Shown here piece after piece: positions 23,101 through 35,800 of a DNA stretch of 64,000 nucleotides. This DNA comes from Tribonema minus (taxonomy: Eukaryota > Sar > Xanthophyceae > Tribonematales > Tribonemataceae). The position numbers were made by a program, and so were the translations under genes. The notes beneath the pieces are model-generated. The model saw nothing but the letters and a program-made list of their open reading frames with translations, was not told the origin of the DNA and did no database searches. The stretch lies in assembly GCA_017506865.1 (NCBI GenBank), contig JAFCMP010000490.1:558001-622000 (forward strand), in the 5' to 3' direction. Each line of letters starts with the position of its first letter. Within the stretch, counting starts at the first letter, position 1.

Positions 23101-23896
23101 AAGCGCGTTGCACGTACCTTGAGCACTGATATGGCGGTCGCAAAGAGGCTGAGCACCTCAGGATCCCGCGCCCCCGCAATGTTCCGTTGATAGTCGCCCA
23201 AGATGGGGTCGAGCATGGGGGGTATGAGGTTCTGCGCTACTGCTTGGGGGGGTGATTCGGGCTCGCCGGACCGCTCGATAAACACCTGACAGGGGAGAGG
23301 AAGGGGGAGGGGGGTAACAGGTTTGTGTATGAACGTACGGAGTTGTGACAGGAGGCAGGGGGGGAGGGGAGGTGATAGTCAACTATCAATACTTCAGGCG
23401 ACAGGGCAGTTTGAGGGGGCGGCAGCATTTGCAAGGGAACAGGGCTTGGATGCAGGTATGTCATCATGTTGTATGCAACCTGCAGGCCAGCAGACGACAG
23501 CGCGTTGCAAGTCATAATATTGGCTACATCTGCAAAGCATGTATGCATTGCTTTCAGTGGCATCTACTGAACATCATCAGCATTGGCTCTTCCACTGCCT
23601 CGCTTTAAACGCCAGCTCTTCGAACACTCAAGTCAAGGTTCACACCGCCTGAAAACAAAACGCACCCTTCACAATCTGTGAGGGGTCTCTGACCGGCCTC
23701 ATTGTTCACGCCAGCTCATAGAGCACTTCGCCCACGTTTGTGTGACACACAATTCCATGCATCATTGGTAGTCTGAAGATAAGGTCCGAGATGCTGAACG
23801 TTGCAATTGCAGCCAGCTCACCGTGAGCAGCTGCAGCACCTCCTTCTTCGCCCCTCGCATGGCGCGCACGGGCGCCATTCGTGTTGCCAATTCGCC
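17119..23896 (-). CDS. XPO1: XPO1 exons 17-24: C-terminal HEAT repeats and acidic tail
   Basis: These exons encode residues 734-1091. Exon 18 gives [19 protein letters not shown] and [12 protein letters not shown]. Exon 19 gives [19 protein letters not shown]. Exon 20 gives [19 protein letters not shown]. Exon 21 gives [19 protein letters not shown]. Exon 22 contains an alanine run and [18 protein letters not shown]. Exon 23 gives [20 protein letters not shown] and [10 protein letters not shown]. The last exon ends [17 protein letters not shown] with TGA at 17121-17119, matching the acidic C-terminal autoinhibitory end of CRM1. Confidence 0.95.
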
Positions 23897-26800
23897 CTGC
23901 GCGCGCAGTCGTTTCGGCGCACAACACATCAGCAGCGGAATGAAGTGTAAGTGTGACTTGCCAAAAACTGCAGACCAGCGCTCTAGATGCCAACATCACC
24001 GCTTCCTCGCTTGTTCTCGTGCAGGAGCAAACGCGTCAAGCGGCAAGCTGTTTACGTCTCTTCAAAGTCAGACCACGTGCAGTCAGCCCGAGGAGAACAT
24101 GAAAAACAAGAGGCTTGGCAAAATGCCGCAAACGTTTTTTTTGCTCAAGGGGGCTGCTGCGGAGGCAACCTGGTAGACACAGTCGATGCAGCGTTCGTGA
24201 AACGCAATGCATCAGCAAACAACACATCTGGCTGTGCCTGTGAAGCTTCTCGAAACAGCACAAAGCAAGCAAGCAAGCACCCAAGTTGAAGCTTGTGAGG
24301 TGACGCACCTGCTGCGCCACCGCCTGGCTGATGTTCTCGCTATAGCACTTGTAAATGGTAAGCATGTCGTGGAAGAAGCCCGTGAGCTGCGTTGAGAACA
24401 GGGGCCCCGCAGCGTCGCACACACGCACGTTCGTTCGCAGGATCTTGGTCACCTGCACAAGCCACGCAATGTGAAGCACAGCTGATTAGGGAGATGGGGA
24501 ACAGGCCTGAAGAGTGTGGAGTTTTTGCAAAGAGTCTGGGATAGGCAGCAGCATGTGTATCACTCCTTACTAGCTGGTAGGCTAGCAGAGAAAGCAGCGT
24601 CGCGCACACGCACGTTCGTTCGCAGGATCTTGGTCACCTGGAGACATCGCACGCATGTGAAGTGAAGCACAGCAAATTAGCAAGATACTGTCTTGATGGC
24701 CTCAAGGCAACACGCATGTGAAGCGCGGCAATCTCAGAGTCATGGTCACCTACAGAAACTGCAAACAGAAACTGCACAGGTGAAGCGCAGCTGATCAGTG
24801 AGGTGCTGCAGTCTCAAAGGGCGTGACAGTGGTCCGAAAAGCACTGATCGGGCACCTGGCAGATGTGAGCGCACTAAGGATTAGGGTTAGGGTTAGGCAT
24901 GACAGCGCTCCGGCAAGAAGCAGTGCCCGGCACGAATCACGCACTGGAAGTACAGCGATCAGCGAGATGCAGACTGATGAACAAAGGTCGAAATACAAGA
25001 GTTTTTGTGCTTAAGTAAGAAAATATCCCCTTACAGTTAGACAATATTCTAATTATCGCTGTTGAGGCATGGCAGCGCTCGACAAGCACCAGTGTTGAGC
25101 ACTCACGACCGTGACGGTTTCGGGAAGGAGCATCGTGTCGGGCTGCGCGCTCTCAAAGCTTGATTCGCCACCGACTTGATATTTATCAGCATGAACTGAC
25201 TGTTGTCAGGGTAGCACTCCTTGACGGTGCCGCTGCTTTTCAGACCAGTAGCATATGCGCTGAGGTGTCACTTGCTCCCATTACACAGGGCAAACCCCAA
25301 AGGCAAGCGAGCACTCACATGCTTGATAGTTTCGGGGAGGAATATCAGAGGTTCGGGCTGCGCGTGCTCAAAACTTATTTTGCCGCCAGTTCTTGACAGG
25401 CACGAACTGACGGTCGTCAACGTAGCACTCACATCCTTGGCGGTTTCGGTGGAAATGGCATGTCAGGCTGCGCTCCAGCGCGCGCATGCCACCTACAGTG
25501 TACTCACAGCGCTCGTGAAATGAGGCTACGCATAATCTGCTTGTTATGTGTTGAGCACTCACATCCTTGACGGTTTCGGGGAGGAGTATCGTGTCGGGCT
25601 GCGCCTGCGCGCGCGCAAAGATGTCGCGCCAGCGCGCATTGGGCATCGCCATGAGCCGCTGTAGCGCCGCAGGCCTGTCCACCGCCACCACCGTGCCTCT
25701 GTCGCTCAGCATGCATGCCACCGCCTCGTAGAAGGTGTGCACCTGCGTGTAGCAGTAGCGATGGCATCACATCTGTTATATATACACATGTGTGTTGTTT
25801 TTTTGTCAAGCGAATGTTTATATACATCGTGCCTCTGTCGTTTAGCATGCACGCCACCGCCTCGTGGCAGAGAGAACATGCATGCAGGAGCGCAGTGAAA
25901 TGCACAAAAAGAGGTGCAATGGGTCCGACAACGCCTGCTTTAGAGCATGACCTGAGTTGAAGCGGTTCACGCACGAACTCGTCAATAACCTGCTTCCATA
26001 TGTGGCGCATCTTTCACGTGGTGCGTCTCGAGATCATAAAGTTGATGTTAAAGTTGACAGAGTCTAAAGACCTGAAGTTCAAGTTTAAGTGTTCCACGCA
26101 CAGTTTCGCCAATAATCCAACTCAGAGAACACACGCAACTACCTGGTGCGTCCTTAGGTCAACGTGTACATTGAAGTTCAATCGCGCTTCACCCATGAAC
26201 TCGCCAACGCGCTGTGCTTCCACAGTTATTTCTCACCTGGTGCGTCTCGAGGTCGGAAAAAAAAATAGGTAGTTGCTGGAGCATTTTTCACCTGGTGCGT
26301 TTGAGGTCATGCAATTGAAGTTGAAGTTCATGTTCACATGATTGAAGTTTGAATGGAAGCGCTCCACGCACAGATTTGCCAATAATCCAATTCAGCGAAC
26401 ACACGCGCAATCACCTGGTGCGTCTCGAGGTCGGAGACGATGGTGGGTAGTTGCTGCAGGAGCTCCTCGATGAAGGGCATCTGCTCCCCCACCTGCGTCA
26501 CCACAAACTTCCGCTTGCACTTCTGCGCTATCTGCAAGGGAAGGGGGGGGGCGGGGGGGGGGGGGGGGTATGACGCTGTCAGTGCTCAGCACTGGACCGC
26601 AAGGCATAATCTGCTCCCCTACCTGCGTGACCACACACTCTCGCTTGCAGTTCTCCAGTGTCTGCAATGTTGTGGGGTTGCGCTCAGGGGTAAATGTGTC
26701 TTCATCTGAGAGGGGAAGTATTCATTGCCACTGCTCACAAAGAGGGCATGACCCCCTGCCTGCGTGACCACATACTTACGCCTGAACTTCTGCACTTCTG

Positions 26801-29800
26801 CAGGACCCCAAGAACAGTAGGCACCTGTGTAGAGTGCTCAGCAATGGTTACATCAGCAAGTGGCAGCCTGTTGCGCGGCGTGGCATCAGCGTCACTGTCG
26901 ACTTCTGCTCCAAGTGCTAATAGCATGCATGTGGTTGGGAGAGTGGTGCCAGCACTCAGCACAATAGTCAGCGTACACAATGAAAGCGACCAAAGCGTCC
27001 ACAGATGCAAAAGGCCCACAAAATCACCTCACGGTACACGTGGCAGTAGTTGATAACATGGACTTGATGCTATCCTTGTTGGGGAAGAGTCAAGATGCTT
27101 GAAAGCTGCAGCAAAATATTTGTCACCTCCTAAGCATGTGTTGCCTCCACAGAAGGCCTAGTACGGCTGAAGCGGCTGCAGCGTTGCTGTTGCCGCTGCT
27201 GCTGCCCAGCCGTGGTGTAAATCAAGAACACCAATGCGGCTGCATCGGGGCCCGTCTTATTCCGTTGAGCACTGTCGTGACAGACTGACACCGAACTTCT
27301 TGAAGTAGTTGTTGAGGTAAAAGTGAGTTGACACTGAGCACTGACCTTGAGGAATGTGTCACACGCCATGTCTTGCACGCCCGGATGCGTCTCGTGCATG
27401 AACTGACAGCGCGCACACAGGCAGCAGGGGGAGGCAGACGTGGACTTCAGCATCGATGCTCAGCATTGAGGAGTGCATTGCTCAGCGCAAAAAAAGGTGC
27501 ACCTACTCAAAAGCAAACATCATGGGCAGCATGGTGTCAATGTCCACGCATGCCTAAAAATACAAACAGAGCAAGCACGGCCTGTTTGTCATGGCTGCGC
27601 ATGGTACCATGCGGAGCTTGCCATGAGTTCAGCGCAGGAAGCTTGCTCATGACAATCCGCAGTAACTCGCAGAAAAACGAGTCCCGTTCACCCCGTTGAA
27701 GCTCAAGTAATAGTTCAAACAAAGCTCACATCAAAGTTCAAACATCAAGCTGGCAGTTCTCACCTCAAAGTTCATTGACTATGGCCTCTGCACGAGCTTC
27801 AAGTGCGCGTGCCGCAAGTGCCGCTGTGTACTGCCGCACCACATTCTAAGTTCAGCTGAACACTGAGACATCAACATAAGTGTTGAAGCAATCACCTCAA
27901 GGCCTGGGCATGACGCTGCACAAACCTTCAGCAAACACTCAAGTTGAAGTTCAATTTGGGCTACCAGCTGGAGCTGGCCTACCGAACACGTGATACCTTT
28001 CCATACTAAGCACCCATGCCTCGAATGCTAAAACGCTTGCACACAATCTTTTGATTACTGTGGATATGTTGGCACTGTTTGACTCGTGGCCATTTGCCGC
28101 GGCGGCGGCGACCACGGTTTCTCAGTGGAAGGCACTTGCCGCTAACCATCCCTTGTCACCTAGAGCTCTACGATCTTCTGAATCGTTTCCATTAAAGTTC
28201 TTTATGGCAGCGCTCACCTCGAAGGGCTTGTTGACGATTGGCTGCACAGACTGCAGGTGCGCGCTCAGAACAAGTTACTACTCCCCGCCCAATTAAGTTG
28301 AAGTTCAGACATGAAGTTCTTGTGGCAGCGCTCACCTCGAAGAGCTTGTTGACGACGGTCCGCAGGAACTTCCAGTGCGCGCGGAGGAAGCGCGGGTACT
28401 GGCCCACGACGTACATGATGTTGCTGGCGATGACCGCCTTGTTGTCCTTCCCGCGCTTCATCTCGCAGAGGTTCTGCGGCACATACACAATACATACATA
28501 CAGTAAGTACAATGGTTACATCAGTCGTTGCTGCACCGAGCGCTGCCGTGTGCCTCATCTAGTGCAGGTTCGCGGCACATACATAATGTATGACATTGCT
28601 GGCGATGACTGCCTTGTTGTCCTTGCCGCGCTTATCTCGCACAGGTTCTGAACACAACAATACATCACATGTGGTACTTAAAATGTGGTACTTAAAGCAT
28701 TACTTGTGGTGACATACAGTATGTACAATGGACACATCAGCCATCTAGTGCAGGTTTGTGTCGCATACAAAAGACATGATGTGCTGGTGGTGATGACCGC
28801 CTTTTCGTTTCTGCCGCGGTCCATCTCGCACAGGTTCTGCAGCACAAGCGTTGCGTCGCACGTGAAGTAAGGAAGTAGAAAGTGAAATAAGAAAGCAGAC
28901 GCCAAACAAGAGCCGCGCAGACAAACACGCAGTCGAGCACTGCTGCATGCTTGATCACGTGCAGGTCATGCTGCGCACAGGACAACGGTGTGCACGAGAC
29001 AATGGACAATATGCAGAAGTGGAGCGTTGGAAACCACAAAGTGTTGCGTGCTTCATGTAAGCACAGGTCACGCAGCATCCATATATACCACGTTGTGGAA
29101 TGGCACACTGAACGATGAACAAAAGAAGCTGGGATTGCCTGCGTCTCCCGGGTGTCAAGTTTGCATGACTGAACACTTACCCGCAAGACTACATGTGTTG
29201 CTGTATCACTTTTACGAGCACTGCCATCTACAGGACTTGTCTTGCCACACCAGGCGAAACATCAGAGCAAGGGTAAGTGCAGGTTATGGGCCTGCACTCT
29301 GAATACATCAGCCTCGCTCACACCCACAGGCTCTGCCGACAAGTATTATGGTTCTGCACTGACAACGCAGCACGACCACAGAGGGTTCACAGCTGCAAAT
29401 CTCATGCCATGCGAGTGCGACCAAGTGTAGACAAGTTGTGTGCACTCACCAGCAGGTCCTTGATGACAGTCACGAGGAACCGCTTCTCTTCCTCCTGCTC
29501 GGGGCGGGGGGGGGGGGGGGGGTACAGCAGACGCACAGTGAGGCACACACAACCCCTGGACCACAGGCTGAACAAGAGGTTGTTGTTGTGCATGGCAGCG
29601 CTTGGTGCACTGCAGATGGTATGGGTAATCGGTGTTTACCGGGCACCAAGTCGCGAAGCAAGATATGCATGATAATTATGGTTGCAGCAGGTGAGCGGAA
29701 TAGAAAATGCAAACCGAATATGGGGCTAAACCGCGCCCTAGCTTATGTCCACCCCCCCACCCCCACGCTTCCAGCGCAGCATTTGCAAATCAGACACTGT

Positions 29801-32800
29801 GCCTCAATGTATTGAGCTTGCTGCAGCTGGAACCAGATCACGTGCAGTGACTTTGCACCAGCCAACTTGGCTATAATCACCACCAACAGCGCATCGGCAT
29901 ACCCTGACTCTTACAGTACCGTCTTGTCGATAATGAAGGTCACTGGACGGCTTTTTTGTTAGTTTTAACGCCAGCATAAAAACATAGGACACCCTTTTAA
30001 TTGCTTCACCAAAAAGATGTCCACCCCTTATTTTATTGCTTCAGCAATAAGATGTTCACCCCTCTTTGTGTGCTACACAGTACCGATACCAACGACGAAG
30101 TTCACTCCGTCAAACGCAAAGCTGAACTTCAAGTTGCTCGTGCTGGAGCTGGGCATGCGGCACTGCTGTACGTTGCTGCGTGACTGGCTTGAAGCCTAAT
30201 AGGCGCTGTTTACCAGCTTTGACCTCTGTTCTATGGATATGCAGCAGCACTGGCACTCAGCACCTGGCACACCTGCAGACGCGGACCCTGACAAAACTGG
30301 CGAGGGACGAAACGTTCTTTCTGCGGCGTTCGTTGGTGGTTGCGGCACGCGAGCGAATCCATTATGAAGAAGAACGAAGTGCATAGCAGTCGATCTGTGT
30401 AGCCTTCTTAAAATGCGTCCGCCACTTCTAATTAGCTCCGCAAAAAGCACGTCCACCCCCCCTTTTTACGCGAAAACAAAAAAGCCGTCCAGTGACCTTA
30501 ATTATCGACAAGACGGTATATAAGTCCAACACAAGTCTGACGGCATGCGAGGTGAAGTGATGACATGGCTAGCAAGTGACTGAGCACCGACCTCGCTCAT
30601 GGCGCCAGAGATGCTGCCGATGGCCCAGCAGAGCGTGTTGAGGTTGTTCCAGCTGAACTCGCGGCCGTCGACCTGCCGCGCAAGCAACAACAGTGAGTCC
30701 CAGTCATGAGTCGCAGTCATGAGTCATGATTCGATACGGTGCAATGACGCTTCATTCGATATAGCGGCGTCCGATGGCACGGCAGTGATAGCGTTTGATT
30801 GATTGAAGGCATGGCGCCGTCCCTGCAATCGGCAGGGGACCACATCGCAGCTTGAAGACCGTGACCCTCGACAAAGGCACCAGGGCCACCTACAAGGACC
30901 TGCGCACTGCACTGGCTGGGGAGGAGGGGATAGCAGGCTGCTGTCAAGAATTGTTAATTCAAGAAGCGTGAATTCAAGAAGCGTGGCTCAGGGAGCGTGA
31001 ATCCAAGCAGAGTGAATTCACGCTTCTTGACAGCAGCCTGCTGCGTGGCAAGCCCTTCCTCACCAGCCAGTGCAGTGCGGACGTCCTTGTATGTGGCCTT
31101 GGTTCCATCGTCAAGGGTCACGGTCTTTCACGCCTGCAGGCATCACTCCGAACAGACAAGGCGACAAGAGGAAATGGCCTACCTCTGGTACTCCATACGC
31201 AGTTCAAAGCGTGCAATAGCCCTGTGTGTGTACATGACCTGAAGAGTAGCGCGGGCTCACAAATACACGTAAAAGGTTTTACATGAAAACAGCTGTGCCA
31301 CCGCGCACAGCAGCGTCTCACCCACGACCTCAACTTGAACTTACACCACGCTGATCACTGCGCAGCAATCACAGCAACCTGCAGTCACACCTTGTTGCGC
31401 ATGAACGCAGGCGCACTGCGTATGCGCGGACGATTTGCGCACCGGCTCGGCGCTGCGCACTGATAATCCCGCCGCAGCAAGCGCGACTTGAACCACAACA
31501 AGCTGCGCGCCTACGTTTGAAGCGCGCTCCGCGCCTCTTGTGACATGAAGTTCTAATCGCACCACGCTGAGCGCAGCGCGCAACACCGCACCAGCTGCGC
31601 GACTCTACATTCTCTAAACTGAAAGTGTGCGCCGCGCCCCTCGTGACATCAAGTTCAAGTCGCACCGTACGCTGCGCAGCAACCGCACGCACGCACGCAC
31701 CTGCAGGCACAGCTTGTTGAGCATGATGCTCTCCGTGTCCTCGTAGTGCAGGTGACTCGCACCACAACAAGCTGCACAACTCTACATTTGAGTGTAAGTT
31801 CAAGTTGCACTATGCCGCGCAGCAACCGTGCACGCACCTGCAGGCACAGCTTGTTGAGCATGATGCTCTCCGTGTCCTCGTAGTGCAGGTGACTCGCACC
31901 ACAACAAGCTGCACAACTCTACATTTGAAGTGTAAGTTCAAGTTGCACTATGCCGCGCATACCGCACGCACCTGCAGGCAAAGCTTGTTGAGCATGATGC
32001 TCTCCGTGTCCTCGTAGTGTAGGTGCGTCAGGTACACGAGCGTCTCGCGCATCGTCTTGTACTGCGCGATGGCCTCCGTGTCGCGCGTGGTTTCCCGAAC
32101 AATCTCCCCGTTCTCATCCTCGACAATGAGCACCTCCTCCGGCTTGCTCATGCGCATGATGAGAACGTGGCGTATGCGCGAGAGGATCCCCTTGTACGCG
32201 GCCGTGCGCCCCTCTGCACGGGGGTCAGCGGGTACGGCCAGCCCCCCTGCGAGCCCCCCTGCTGGCCGGAACGCCGAGTCGCTCTGGTACAGGTCCTGTG
32301 CGAAGAGGATGGGTTTGGAGTGTCAGTACGCTGGGAGGACATGAAGTGCAGCGTGAGTGTTACTGCAGCAGTTTTTGCAAGACGTCAAGTCGCTCTGGTA
32401 CAGGTCCTGTGTGAAGCGGGTGGAGCAGATGTGGATCCAGAGAGTGTCAGTACGCTGGGAGGACAGTGTACCGCTGATGAATACTTGGCAGTACAACGCT
32501 GACAGGGGAGTGTAGATGGCTGGCGGCCTGCAACAGACAGATGCTCTTGCAGGTGGTGCATTGTGAGTATTACTGCGGCAGTGTTTGAATAACGTCAAGT
32601 CGCTCTGGTACAGGTCCTATGTGCAGTGGGTGTGGAGCAGAGACGGGTGCAGGCTGTCAGTACAAGGGGGTGATATCCCGGTACTACACGAACCAAGGCG
32701 CTTTCTTGGCATGCATGCCTGAGGCAGCGCGCGGTGGAGAGGACCTGAAGACCTCTTCATCCGCAATGTCTAGCCATACACATGAGTAAACTCTTGTTGC

Positions 32801-35800
32801 CCTTTCTGCATGCGCATACCTGAGGAGCGCAGGGTAGTACTCTGCACACTTTGGAAGACCTCGTCGACCGAGACCTCCAAGATGCGCAAGACGTAGCTGA
32901 GGCCTTCGAGCAGCGCTGCCATACCCCCATTGCTAGAGTTGTCAGCCGATGCCTCTTGTCGGCTTTTTCGTCAACAGGGTCCCGGTCGGCTCGGCTACAC
33001 CGGCTAGCCGATGCTTGGTATATGAGTCGGCTTTCCACCGGCTTTTGGTCGGCTTAGGAGATTGGACCGGCTTCAACGGTGTCGGCAGCGTTTTTTTTTT
33101 GTTGGCTCGGCTCCTTCCGAGCCTCAGTTTCCACTACTCTGGCACTCATCTGACACTGTAAGGCTGATGCAGTACCGATGCTCAGGCAGCCACCCCAGAG
33201 CATACGTATACGAGCGCACGCACCCCACACGGTCCCACACACTCAGTTCAATTCAGAGTTGAAGTTGGTCTAGGCTTAGGCTTGCGTTTGTTTGGCTGTA
33301 TGCCTTTGCGGCAGTACGTGTGACAAATGCTTTCCGTACTGCCATGCTCAGCAGACTGCATCAACAGCACCGGCTCTGCGCATCTCTGGTGTTTTTGTTG
33401 CGTGAGTCAGAACCTGGTGATTCGCGTATAGGCAGCATCGTAGAGGCTGCATGGTCCGTTGTCATCTGTAAGGCACCTAATCGCCTCCTTGGGTGCCTGA
33501 AGTCACTTCAGCAGCTCCTGCTTGCTCTCTGACTGCATTGCGCATTTCTCAAGAAAAGCCGACAAAAAGCCGGGGTATTGATCAGCTCGGCTAACCGGCT
33601 ACACCGGCTAGCCGAAGCCGACCGGCTTAGCCGGTGGTCGGATGACAACTCTACCCATTGCACTTACCAGGATCTTGCGCCGCTTGCCATTGCTCTAAGG
33701 GCATATTTCTGCATGTATGAAATACACCTGATATATATGACATACCTGAGACAGCGCGTGGTAGTACTCGAGGCAAATCTTGAAGACCTCGTCGTCCGGG
33801 ACCTCCGAGATGCGCACCACGTAGCTGAGGCCTTCCAGCAATGCTGCCATGCCCTCTGGCACCTCTAGCGTGCTCAGGTGCGGGCGCAGGAAGCCCGTGA
33901 AGAACAGCGCCAGCTTCTTCACAAACATCTGCGGGGAGGAGTGGGGGGGGGGTCAGCAAGGACGGGCGGAGGGGTGGGGGGGTGGGGTCAGTAAGGACGG
34001 GTGGCGATTGGGGGAGAGGGGGGGGGGGGGGGGGTAGAGTAGGATAGGGATTTGGCGGCAACAGGCGTGTGCGCAGCGCAAGTGGAACCGTGCCAAGGGA
34101 CGCTGTGATGTGTAAACAACGGGATCGGTGATGCTCAGCGCAGCACCACAAAAGGTGAGTTGTACTCAAGGCCGAGCTGATGTCGAGCACCTGGATGACG
34201 CCAACACAAATCTAACTCTGACCCTAGCCCTAAGCCTACCTCTCAGCACAGAAAGCGATGGACGATGATGTTGCTGAGCGTTCAGGATGGGCATCTGCCA
34301 AGGCAACGCATGCTTCGTGCGACAGCCTTCATGTCCTCAGCATGCCCAAGCAACAACACTGACACGTACCCTGACAACATTGCACAAGATGCACTCCTGC
34401 TGCTGGAGGCTTGCGTGACATCATAATGCAGCACTCGGACTTTCGGAGCTTGCCGGGCATTGTGCCAGCACATCAATCAAAAGCTTGGTCTCTGCACCAA
34501 CATCACCAGCATATGCCTGAAAGGCCATGTGACTGGTGTGGTCGCATCACAACAGAAGTGTCACCACCTCCACTTTTCTGCGCCCTACTCACTTAGCATA
34601 TGCCTGAAAGGCATGTAAACGGTGAGGTTACATTGCAACAGGAGTGTCATCACGTCCACTTTGTTCACGCAGCTCATCCACATGAGTGTACCTGCGCAGC
34701 AAGAGAAACTTCTGAGCGAGCGCGCGACTGTGGTGATTTTCCCTGCAAATTCGTCTGGCACCTACAGGAGCTGCTTGTGCACATGTCGCGCATGCCATCA
34801 CATGCTCCTCGAATATCAACAGACCCACTGATGCTCATGAATTCGCGCATGACTTCCTGCGCCACATGGCGCAAGGCAGCCAGCACACCTAATTCACGCA
34901 TGAATCCATGCGCTGTGCGGCGTACCCGCACCGGCTCAATCTCATTCATGATCATGAATTCGCGCACAATCTCCTGCGCCATATGGCGTAAGGCGACAAG
35001 CACATTGAATTCATGCATGAATTCATGCCTGCCCGGCCTCAGACAGGTGTACGACGACAAGCGCACTCAACTTGCGCATGAATTCATGCGCTGCCCGGCG
35101 TACACGCACCTGCTAAGACTCGGATGGGCGCAAGGTGACAAGCACATTCAATTCACGCATGAATTCATGCGCGGCGCAGCGTACACGCACCTGCTCGGCC
35201 TCTGACAGGTCAGGGTATGCGCGCACGAGGTCCACGTCTGCTGGCATCAGCTTCACCAGCTGCAGAGTGACACGGGGCAGCTAGGTGGTCAGCGACAGAT
35301 GTCAGTACCCAGGGGGTGCAGGAGAGCCAACTTCATAGGACACGTGGTCGCTGCTCTCTGCAACGCATGCACGCAACAATACTGATGCACAATGAGCTGA
35401 ATTAGCTGTACAACAAATTGACGCTCGTTCAAGTCGCCCTACCTTACTCGTGCCCATCACTGCAAGGCCGCATTTGCCCGCAGCAACTTTTGAGAATAGG
35501 CTGCAGAACGTCAACATATATCACTCAATCCAGCTGCCACTGACCATTGATAGCTGATCAACTAACCCACAATCATGCACAGTAGAGTTAGGATTACAGT
35601 TGGGGTTAGCTGCAGGGCGCCGCGCGTGTATCCCATGCCCGGACCCCCAAGCAGCAACCGCGGGTACATAGCTGCGTCAGTGTGAAAGTACGACCCACAC
35701 GCACACGCACACACACACACACCGGCAATGACACCCCATGAGGCATTGGGCTCGATTATTCCACGACCTATTCTATAACGCCGATGGACATGCTGCGACA

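Noticed and set aside
24878..24896. Telomere-like TTAGGG repeats as a chromosome end
   Set aside because: Only two to three units, inside an intron of an intact gene.
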